Shown: positions 45,100 to 57,006 of the stretch, in pieces
Position numbering within the stretch: the stretch's first letter is position 1
Layout of the letters: every line of letters begins with the position of its first letter
DNA from: Pterois miles
Lineage: Eukaryota > Chordata > Actinopteri > Perciformes > Scorpaenidae
DNA: 64,000 bases
NCBI GenBank assembly: GCA_947000775.1
Contig: CAMQGK010000149.1
Location: forward strand, 167,001 to 231,000
Direction of reading: 5' to 3'
Program-made: the position numbers and the translations under genes
Notes under the pieces: generated by a model
The model's database searches: none
What the model was told of the DNA's origin: nothing
The model's input: the letters and a program-made list of their open reading frames with translations, nothing else

Positions 45100-45600
45100 A
45101 AAAACTCTTGTATCTGCCTGTGGTCACCCAGAGCTACGATAGTTCATACAGAGACCGGACTACACTCTGTGGATAAATGGATGTGTACGAACCACAGACC
45201 GTCTATGGTAGAAACGACGGCGTATTAATGCCTAGATGACTTTATGCTGAGCGTTGATGGAGCAGCTGCAGAAAACAAGCAATTTAAAGGTTGTTAGCAT
45301 GTTGTCTTGCAGACAGACCTGAAAAAGCATAAATTCAGACCTTTTACAAATCAGCATTATTATGCAGTTATTTTGGCATCATTTTCATCTGTTTATTGCA
45401 ATTAAATCACAGCACTGTCTGTTTATTTTGGGTTCACACAGTAGTAACATGTGGCAGCAACACTGTGTGTGAATGCAGCTCACCGCCGGGTGACGATATG
45501 AACCCAGACATCACGGCGTTTGGTTTTCTGACATATCGGGGACAGTGGTTAAAAGCTGCTGTAACGACGGAGACAAGCTCCTTGTGTGAATGAACACTCG
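45100..45600 (+). repeat. Dispersed repeat family (copy C)
   Basis: Shares GATATGAACCCAGACATCAC, AATCAGCATTATTATG and GGTCACCCAGAGCTACGAT phrases with 8281-9020 (inverted) and, in part, 29940-30310. Confidence 0.7.
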
Positions 45601-46337
45601 TGAGGACGGCGAGGCAAACATTCGCCCTGCTCTTGGTCTGAACACTGAATGAACCTTGCCTGTCCCTGGCTGGTTTGCGTGTTAGCTTGCTAGCTGCAGT
45701 AGTTCACCAACTAGCCCTTGTAAGTGACACCATCTCGCCAAGCTTCTAGCACCACTTATTTCACAAGGACTCATGGATGAACCCTCACTGTGCCACTTTC
45801 TGTTGTGACTGTACCTTAACAATGGCAGTTCGGACTATATCTAGATGTGTGGCAGCGTAGTTTGTGAATGTACATGCTCTATAATCACAGGATCCCACAG
45901 GCATTTTTCCTGAGACAAGTGATTTTTGTGATAATTTCCCAGAAAAACCAAGATCTCAATTTGTTGTGTTCAGCCTGAAGATTGTTTTCAACATATGAAA
46001 TGACATGGATAATTACATCTATTGTTAAACTGAAAGTACAGATTAAAGATGAATAGTTAAAGTAGTTGAATAGCAGAATTTGTATGTTAATTTCAGAGTA
46101 GGTTTCGTATTTTTTCAAATGGAGGATCTCTCATTTTGGAATGAAACTCTACAGCTGCACATAATGTCAAAGCGTTCCTTCACCACGCGATCACATCTCC
46201 AACAAAAAGCCAAGACGGAAGAGTCTTGAGACAACGGAGATCCCTACAGCAACATGACGGACGCTTGGCTTTACAAGCAGTGACGCAGGTGATCTAGTGT
46301 TTGTGAGTAAGTACTGCGTTAGTAGATGAAACTGAGG

Positions 46338-46447
46338 TTAAACTACCACCGTGTGACGACGCCACGCTCTCGTCTTGTCCCGCGGGCCCATGGCCGATCT
46401 CCTCAGGACCACCGTGTGAGATTCTGGGGAGGTTTGATCTATCCATC
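46338..46447 (-). CDS. arhgap23: arhgap23 candidate terminal exon
   Basis: Follows a strong acceptor (CCCTCCTCTTCCTCAG). The frame ends LRRSAMGPRDKTRAWRRHTV then VV and TAA. In mammalian ARHGAP21/23 the segment LRR...SSWRRHTVVV is conserved but continues; here a stop comes directly after VVV. A GT inside GTGGTAG could instead be a donor to a further exon. The link to the upstream exon is not resolved. Confidence 0.5.
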
Positions 46448-49400
46448 CTGAGGAAGAGGAGGGGAGGGGGGAGACTCCTGGACAAGACGAGGGAGGGGAT
46501 CTATTTGCTGAATTGACCCAGGACCTATAACTGATCTCTGAGGAACCCCAACACATCCATGCTGACCTGGTGTTCCCTCAATGACCCTGATAACCTCCAC
46601 CCTCTCTGCTCTCCATCCTCTGACTCGGTCCTCACTCCTGCCCAGCTCAAGGTCCAGATTCATGGAAACAGCCCTTGTCCTCCCACCTCTTGTCTTCCTG
46701 TGGCGGACTGGTGCTGACTGGTTCCAGTCTGGCTGCTGGGTCCCATAAAAGCTGGAGGCCTGGTAGAGGTTGGGAGGCCTGGTGGGGCAGATCCAGAAAG
46801 GGACTGTGGGGTGACCTCTGTGATTGTGAGGCCTCAAATGGGAAGGAGGATTAGATACTGTTGGGGGTCTTGGGTATGTGGTATGGATGTGATGGGGTGA
46901 GCAGTGGAAACTGTTGGGACGAAGTTGCGGTGCAGTTCCTGGCAAGGTCTTTCTTCGTCTGCTGTCCTTTACGAAGTGATTCGTGCCATTGCCTGCTCCG
47001 GTTCCCATGTCCTTTTCAGCCTCCTGCTCTGCAGCCAATGAATCTTGTCCCTCAGTGGTCTCTCTAGCTTTCACCCCAGTTTCCCTGTCATCCTTTTTTT
47101 TCTTTTTTAGGAATGGTATGTTCTCCCTTAATGGCCTCTTCCTCTCCTCTATCCTCTTCCTCCTGCCCTCCCCCTCTTTCTCCTCCCACGTAGTTGCTGG
47201 TTTTGACTGGCTCGTGCTCAGAGTCCTCGTCTGCACTGCTGTCGTCCTGCAAGTGGGTACTGAGACATTTTTTACGTTTGCGGGTCACGGCAGAGATGAT
47301 GGACTTGGGTAGGAAGTCCCTGGCATTCAGGTCCTTCTTGGAGAGCAAAGACAGCTGAAAGGTTCAAATTTCATGGTCAATCCATGATCCTATCCCCAGG
47401 ATTAAGGTACAAGTAATATATTTCTTTCTTACCTTTGACTTAAGTGAATCGCTGGTGGTGGAATCTGTTAGAAAGGACAGGTATGGATTAGAACCATGTC
47501 ATCACTGGACTGGTGGTACTGGTGTTAGGAGCAGTGCAAAGGTGTGATTTCCTAATCACAGCACACACTACCAGTACTGCAGGCTGTCAGGAGAACTCTA
47601 GCCATTATTGGAGGATTTGTCTTTTTAAAATCAAGCCAACAGCTGCAGCTTTCGCTGCTTTTACTTCAAGTAGCAAAAATAACTAGAGTTCATCTTGAAT
47701 GTTAGTAAGTAGGGGTGTAACGGTACACAGAAGAAGGTTCGGTTCTTAGTCAGGTTTAGGAGTCATGGTCTGGTGCAAGTTCAGTATTGTGGGAAAATCC
47801 CAGATGCATAAAGATGTTTCTTTTCATTTATACTGAACAGACAGCAGTGCAAGTGCCACTAGCTGTGTTTCTGTATTACAAGTATTACATTAGAAATGCT
47901 GTTTGAAATGGCAAAATTGATAAAACTTCCTCAAAAAAGTTAATTGATTATGGACACGCCTTTGCCGAACAAGTTTTGACTTAGCAACATAACTCACATG
48001 ACTGATCAGTGGTCTTTCTACAAGGTGACCCACGAAGCAAAATCTAATCTGCAATTTACCAAAACTTGAGCGACTCGCTGCCCGATGACCTCTCCTAACC
48101 TTAACCATCTCACGAGAGTTTCCCCAACTCGTGGGTTCCCCTCGAGACACTACCCTGATCAGCTGTTTCCACTGTTGGCATCTTCCTGGATATTCTCCTA
48201 CCATGCAACACAAAACATGAAACTTGGCCAATCGTAGCTGATTTCAAACTTGCCCGCTCCAGACCACTTGACGGAGATGTGCCTGCTCTGCATTTCTTTT
48301 TTGTGGCATTTCAAAAGTTCGCTTGACAACTGAATGGACACAGAACAAAGGCAAACAAAGACAAAGACTTCTTCTTCTTCAAAGACTGGGGTAGCATTTT
48401 TACACACTTGCAAATTTGGTATACTATTTTCAATGTACAAACTAGGAACATTTCAAACATTTTTGTATTGCAGTAACAAGGGCTGGGTACTGGTACTCGT
48501 TACCTTTTAAGGTATCGACCAAAACAACCCAATATTAAGTAGCATTGAAACTTCTCCAGTCAAACAATATCTGCAATTGATCCTTTTTGTGCCCAGATCT
48601 AGAAAAGAAATGGCTGTTTTGCTCACAGCCAAACACTGCAAGCGTTCTTCGATTTCTTGCAACATGTAATTGGTGCACTATCGCAGCAGCACACTGCTCT
48701 GATCACAAGGATGTCTGAGCTGACCGCTAGCAGCTAACAGTGCTAATGGATCTTACAGTGCTGACAACAGCAGCAAGTGCTGACAGAGCCAACACTTCGT
48801 TCGGGTTCCCCTGCAATTGTGGGTCGGGGGACGGCATTATTAGGGTAACTGCTGCATGAGTGCTGTGCAGTGCGGTGACCCTAACACTGACTGTATTAAC
48901 AAACAGAGGTGACAGTAGGCTATAAAACTAAAAAGCATCTCTTATGCTATGAAATTGTGTCCTAATAATTGGCACATCTGGGTGATACCGTTGAATGTGA
49001 GTTACAATATTTGATGGGTTTCCACTCATATCCTCTACAACGGTGGAGCAATGCCAACACACCGTCCTAGTCTGACACATAAATCTCTCTCTGTTGGTGT
49101 TGCAGCTGCCCGGGAACCTGAAGGCTGGTCTTCCAGCTCTGGTGGCCATAGTGTGACTGACGCACGTCAATCAGCTTGTTACGTGCATTAATCTACATAC
49201 CAGGTATTCTGTGTTCAGCTACGTGCATCAGACCATGACCTCTGTACCATGACGGTTCAGCACAAGTACACGAACCGTTACAGCCCTGTCAGCGAGACAG
49301 GGGGATGATGGTACATCGCTGGGAAACCAAGACTGACGGAAAGAAAATGGATGGGCAAATGATCCAAGTGCAATAGAAACACCAAACACAAACACACAAG

Positions 49401-50163
49401 GAGGAAGACCTGGTCCTACCGAAGAGGCTGATCCACTGTCTCAGCTACAGAAAGAAGGTGCAGAAAGGCCCAGAAAGAAGAGAAAAAGTAGGAAACATTA
49501 TAAGTATACACAGGTAGAGAAATAACAGCTGGAGAAGTACAGAGATCTACAGGGAAGGAAAGACACTGAGCTGAAAAAAGGAGGTTTAAAATGCTTCAAC
49601 CACTTCACAACGAACAGTCGACCTGTCCAGCGTTCACAAGAGAGGCTTCAGAGAGCAGCTCCAAAGCCCACCACAGCAGACGGATTTAGGAAATCAGCTT
49701 TATTAGAGGACTTTAGATTGTACGCCTTCCACGTCAAACAGATCTCAAACCCACATCCTCTTAAATAACCGCCCCTAACTGGGAACTGATTCAGCACAGG
49801 CTGGAACAATAAATAGTTAAACAATCATACATCACATAATAATAAAAGAGAGAAGTAAATGTAAATAGAAATTAATTTTTTTATATTTAGACAGGAGCTT
49901 CTCATCAGGGACAAATGTGCCCTTTTTTTTGTAATTTTGCCAATACAAAACTGTGGTGAACCCTCATCATAATTATGAACAAGCTAATCAGACAGAGAAG
50001 TGGTATCCTCTCATCGTGAACAGGTATCGCTATGACAAAGCCACAGATTAGATTATGACGTTTCCTCACCTGACGCCTCTCCTGGCATGCCCGGCCTGCC
50101 GATGTTGGACAGCAGATGGTCAATGTTGGGTACAGGCTGCATGTCCCGCTTATCCTCTGGGGC

Positions 50164-50214
<51 letters not shown>

Positions 50215-53200
50215 GAAAGTACAGAGTACAAATGAGGACATCTGAGTACAACAGTCCCTCCATTCATGACATGCTCTGCTCTTTGCTGTGGTCTGACGTA
50301 CCTTCTCTTCCTTATCAAGGTCTCCGTTAATGAAGAACCAGTCATGCTGTTGAAGTGACACAACACAGTATCACTGATGGAAAGACAATAACTAATAAAA
50401 AATGGTGCAGTACTTCTTGCATTGGAGGAAGCAACTGTTGGTTCTTACATGCAGGATTAGTGTCTCCACTATTTTGTAGCGGTCGGGCATGTGGGTGACC
50501 ATGTCGGTCATGTTGTCCTCTGACGTCCTCACCAGAGTGGGACCGAACACCAGAGCCAGGTTCCTCGGCTCCATCTGAAAATTAGATAGTTATGATAACG
50601 GCTCCATGAATGACCATTCTGTTTACAAAAGAATCAGACCGCTAATTCGAGGTGGTTCGGTTACCTTATTCTTTTCAGAGTGATCTGCCACCTTCTTGAG
50701 GTGACCCACCAGGAACTTAAGGGTGTGGTAATAGTAATCTGGGAGGTCATGGAGCTGGTTAAAGACGGATACAAAGGTTAGTTATATTTTTAAGTCAGAT
50801 TCAGAGACTCCATGGCAACCATACTCATTTCTCCATATTCGGCTGCCCTTTGACACATACCAGCTTCTTCATGGTCTTCAGTCTGTCTTCTGCGTCTTCT
50901 ATCCGGTTGGCTTCAATGAAATCGTTGTATTTGTCTGTAGACAGAGACGGCGTTTGACTAACATACAACAGCTGTGTTTCAGGACCTGTCCTGCTCATCT
51001 TCAGGTGCAGACTTGTATTTTGGGTTCCTACTAGAACATGTTAACATGCTTTAGTTTACTGACAACAGCTGCGCTGCAGTACCTCCTTTCACCCTCTGTC
51101 ATCCTGCCCCCAAAAGCCCAGTCTGCTCTGATTGGTCAGCTGGTCCACTGTTGTGATTGGTCAGCTGAACCAAACCTTTACATTTTTTGAATTTGTTTGA
51201 CTTTGGTAAGTTCAGTTCTTCCATGTCAGCTCGTATCGGCCATGTTTCAAGCTGTCCAGTGATGAAGACAATATAAATATAAGAAGACGGCGACAGCAGA
51301 AACAGCTGATCAGGCATACGAGTTAAACATTCGTTATGTCAGAACTTGTTCGGTGAAGGAGTTTCGATATCCCTCTTAGCGCATCAACTCTTTAGAGAAA
51401 GGCACCTCAAGTAAGTGTAAACATTTTTACGCAACTTTTATCGAATTTTGCTGTTTCCACAGCTTTTCTAATACCATACTGCAAAATGTGTTAATGCGAT
51501 AGTTAATGTGATAATAATGCCACTAATATCTTTAATGCAATAACACAAGTGATCTTTCAGAAGGCTCAGCTTTAAAGCTGGAGTGAAGATACTGGCATCA
51601 CATAAAACCGATAAATGCTCCAAATTTGAGCTAAATTTTGGCAAAGAAAAACTTGTCACGGCCATGTTCAAAGGGGTCCGTTGACCTCTGACATCCAGAT
51701 GTGTGGATGTAAATGGGTTCTCTGGGTCCCCACCAGTCCTCCCTTTACAGATAGGCCCACTTTATGATAGTCCCAGTCAGTCTGGATCAAGTCATAGTCA
51801 AGTCAGCACTCTGACACACTGACAGCTGTTGTTGCCTGTTGGGCTGCAGTTTGCCATGTTCTGATTGGAGCAGATTGTTGATGCTAAAGTCAGAACCTGG
51901 GAGGGTTTCTGGACAATATCTGTCATTGATTAGTGCTGTTATTGATTTACAATAATAAACCTAAACATACACTTGCATAAAGCAGCATATTTACCCACTC
52001 CCAGGTTGATAAGAGGATTAAATACTTATAAATCTCTCTTTGAGGTACATTTTGACCAGATAAAAAAATGTGATTAATCACGATAAACTATTTTAATCGA
52101 TTGACAGCCCTAATAAAAGTATGTGAATGGAAACGTGGCTAATGAAAGGGCTATATCACAGGTTACAGTAAATATTTCAGCATTAGGTAGTACATCATTT
52201 CCACACATGAACAACAGGCAGAAACATTTAAAAAAAAAATATTATTTGTATCCAAACTGGAAAAATAATCCAGTGGCAGCTCTGCTGTTCTATTCTTCTA
52301 CATTTTACTCTGCCCAATAAATATCCGAGTGGACGCACCGTCGGTAAACAGCGGCTCGGGCAGCTTTCGGAAGAAGGATTTGAGCAGGCTGCTGATGACA
52401 TTCAGGTCCTGCCATCTCTGTGGACACACAAAGGGGGCGGGGTTAATATTTCTATCGCAGCATTAAAGCAGCAGCACATCTCGTCTCGCTAAATGAGTCT
52501 TAAAATCCTGCATGGTGCAGACAGCGTGTAAGCGTGTTCCCATGAAACCGGCATCCACCTCCTCAGCCGTGTTGATGTCCAGGCCCTTGTTGAGATGCTC
52601 CTGCAGGTTGGACACCATGGCGTTGTTGCCCGGCACCCGGTAGATACCGGTGTAATCCAAACCTGTCTCCTCCACCACGCCACAGCACATCTCCACGATG
52701 AGGGGGACAAACTGAGGAGATGGAGGGACAGAGGGGGATGAGGGCAAATGGATGGAAAAGACAAGTGTGGAGAAAGAAAAGGAGGAAGACATGGAAGTAG
52801 ACGGGTTAGATGGAATAAGAACGGAGGGATGGGGCAATAAAAGGGGTGGTGTTTGGAGAGAAAGAAAATGAGAAAGAGGCAAAGATGAAGTAGTAAATTA
52901 CTTCACTTCCTCCATTATTCTACCAAAAATGTTTAGATCAATATAATTACTATGATTAACTTTACTGCATCTGTTAACATTTCTCATATATTCACATGAC
53001 TCTTAACGACTATAACCTCCACCTATATCTACTATAACCTCCACCTATATCTACTATAACCTCCACCTATATCTACTATAACCTCCACCTATATCTACTG
53101 TAACCTCTACCTATATCTACTATAACCTCTACCTATATCTACTATAACCTCCCCTATCTACACTATATCTACTATAACCTCCACCTATATCTACTGTAAC

Positions 53201-56200
53201 CTCCACCTATATCTACTGTAACCTCCACCTATATCTACTATAACCTCCACCTATATCTACTGTAACCTCTACCTATATCTACTATAACCTCCACCTATAT
53301 CTACTATAACCTCCACCTATATCTACTATAACCTCCACCTATATCTACTGTAACCTCTACCTATATCTACTATAACCTCCACCTATATCTACTATAACCT
53401 CCACCTATATCTACTATAACCTCCACCTATATCTACTATAACACTATATCTACTATAACCTCTACCTATATCTACTATAACCTCTACCTATATCTACTAT
53501 AACCTCCACCTATATATCTACTACCACCCCACCTATTCTACTATAACCTCTACCTATATCTACTATAACCTCCACCTATATCTACTATAACCTCCACCTA
53601 TATATACTGTAACCTCCACTTATATCTACTATAACTCTTCCACCTATATCTACTATAACCTCCACCTATATCTACTATAACCTCCACCTATATCTACTAT
53701 AACCTCCACCTATATCTACTGTAACCTCCACCTATATCTACTGTAACCTCCACCTATATCTACTATAACCTCCACCTATATCTACTGTAACCTCTACCTA
53801 TATCTACTATAACCTCTACCTATATCTACTATAACCTCCACCTATATCTACTATAACCTCCACCTATATCTACTGTAACCTCCACTTATATCTACTATAA
53901 CCTCCACCTATATCTACTATAACCTCCACCTACATCTACTATAACCTCTACCTATATCTACTATAACCTCCACCTATATCTACTATAACCTCCACCTATA
54001 TCTACTATAACCTCCACCTATATCTACTGTAACCTCTACCTATATCTACTATAACCTCCACCTATATCTACTATAACCTCTACCTATATCTACTATAACC
54101 TCCACCTATATCTACTATAACCTCCCTACCTATATCTACTATAACCTCCACCTATATCTACTGTAACCTCCACCTATATCTACTATAACCTCCACCTATA
54201 TCTACTATAACCTCCACCTATATCTACTATAACACCTATATCTACTATAACCTCCACCTATATCTACTATAACATATATCTACTATAATCTCTACCTATA
54301 TCTACTATAACCTCCACCTATATCTACGATAAACCTATATCTACTATAACCTCTACCTATATCTACGATAACCTATACCTACTATAACCTCCACCTATAT
54401 CTACTATAACATCTATCTACTATAACCTCCACCTATATCTACTATAACATATATCTACTATAACCTTTACCTATATCTACTATAACCTCTACCTATATCT
54501 ACGATAACCTATATCTACTATAACATATATCTACTATAACCTCCACCTATATCTACTATAACATATATCTACTATAACCTTTACCTATATCTACTATAAC
54601 CTCTACCTATATCTACGATAACCTATATCTACTATAACCTCCACCTATATCAACTATAACATATATCTACTATAACCTCCACCTATATCTACTATAACAT
54701 ATATCTATTATAACCTTTACCTATATCTACTATAACCTCTACCTATATCTACGATAACCTATATCTACTATAACATATATCTACTATAACCTCTACCTAT
54801 ATCTACTATAACCTCCACCTATATCTACGATACCACCTATATCTACTATAACCTCCACCTATATCTACTATAACATATATCTACTATAACCTTTACCTAT
54901 ATCTACTATAGCCTCTACCTATATCTACTATAACCTCCACCTATATCTACTATAACATATATCTATTATAACCTTTACCTATATCTACTATAACCTCTAC
55001 CTATATCTACGATAACCTATATCTACTATAACATATATCTACTATAACCTCTACCTATATCTACTATAACCTCCACCTATATCTACGATAACCTATATCT
55101 ACTATAACATATATCTACTATAACCTCCACCTATATCTACTATAACCTCCACCTATATCTACTGTAACCTCTACCTATATCTACTATAACCTCCACCTAT
55201 ATCTACTATAACCTCCACCTATATCTACTATAACATATATCTACTATAAACTTTACCTATATCTACTATAGCCTCTACCTATATCTACTATAACCTCCAC
55301 CTATATCTACTATAACATATATCTACTATAACCTCTACCTATATCTACTATAGCCTCTACCTATATCTACTATAACCTCCACCTATATCTACTATAACAT
55401 ATATCTACTATAACCTCTACCTATATCTACTATAACCTCCACCTATATCTACGATAACCTATATCTACTATAACCTCTACCTATATCTACGATAACATAT
55501 ATCTACTATAACCTCCACCTATATCTACGATAACCTATATCTACTATAACCTCTACCTATATCTACGATAACATATATCTACTATAACCTCCACCTATAT
55601 CTACTATAACATATATCTATTATAACCTTTACCTATATCTACTATAACCTCCACCTATATCTACTATAACCTATACCTATGTCTACTATAACCTCCACCT
55701 ATATCTACTATAACCTATATCTACTATAACCTATACCTATGTCAACTATATCCACCTATACCTATGTCTACTATAACCTATATCTACTATAACCTCTACC
55801 TATGTCTACTATAACCTATATCTACTATAACCTCTACCTATATCTACGATAACCTATATCTACTATAACCTATACCTATGTCAACTATAACCTATACCTA
55901 TGTCTACTATAATCTATATCTACTATAACCTCTACCTATGTCTACTATAACCTATATCTACTATAACATCTACCTATGTCTACTATAACCTTGACCTATA
56001 TCTACAGTGACCTCTACCTATATCTACTCTGACCTATAGTTACATAGTGGTTAAATGTTAACCAGAAAAATTTTAAATGAAGCATATATATATTAAAATG
56101 ATGTTAAGTTACAGTCCTGCTTATTGTCAGCTTTATGGCAATGTGGCGACTGAGAACCAGTTCCTAACCACATAACACACAGTAGTGTTACTACTAATAG

Positions 56201-56955
56201 TTACTCTGAGAAACATGAATGAACAAATTCCTCTTTGATATTAGGAAATGTGTATTTTGATAATTAAGAAATATGTATGGGGGTTTCAATGAAAATAAAC
56301 CAATAAACACTAGAACAACATACGCCAGTGGGGGAGAGGTGCCCTTTAATATTCACTCCAGCTGATTCTGACTTTCTGCTCCAATGAAAGCGGCATTAAA
56401 TGAAGGAGGAACCAGAATACTCTGGAAGTTCGACCCCCCACCTCTCTTAAAGAAAGGGCGTCGTCACACCCTGATTAGTTCCACGATGTACGATACTAGT
56501 GAATGGCCAAAAACAAATAATGGAACCAATATAAGCACAGAATTGATCGAGCTCGTAGGAAACACAATATAAACTGTGTGAAAGTGAATAAAGAGTCCAC
56601 ACTGACCTCTATTCCACTTAGTATACAGTATATAAGATAAGATAAGATATTCCTTTATTAGTCTCATAGTGGAGAAATTCACATATATTATACTATATAT
56701 ATATATTCACACATATACACTGTGTGGTTTCTGTTTTGTCTTTGTTTTTTGGATAGAAGTTGAATTCCTGTTAGTTTTACGCTGTGAATCATGTTGTTCG
56801 TGTAGTTTATTTTCCATCAGAAATCCTGAAGGCTTACTTTATGATTGACAGCAGGCTGACAGTCCTCCAGTCGCACGCCAAAAGCTTTTGGACCGACCGT
56901 CTTCTTGGCCTTTTTCATGATGTTGATGCCCCACAGGGCCTTGTTGTCATCTGTG

Positions 56956-57006
<51 letters not shown>

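Larger units (their letters stand above)
38997..46337. other. Intergenic region between acbd4 and arhgap23 (tail-to-tail)
   Basis: Contains a Tc1 relic with nested insertion (39779-42248), a TTAGG-type dispersed repeat (42290-42450), repeats near 43.9-44.3 and 45.1-45.6 kb and AT-rich DNA. The arhgap23 3' UTR may cover the right end. No other gene was recognised. Confidence 0.6.

Noticed and set aside
49418..49436. A 16-nt candidate arhgap23 microexon (CTGAGACAG acceptor, GTAGGACC donor)
   Set aside because: The exons at 50070-50163 and 47433-47464 already join in phase and match the family without it.
53010..56035. CRISPR-like regular array
   Set aside because: Units are contiguous with no unique spacers, and the context is a vertebrate intron.
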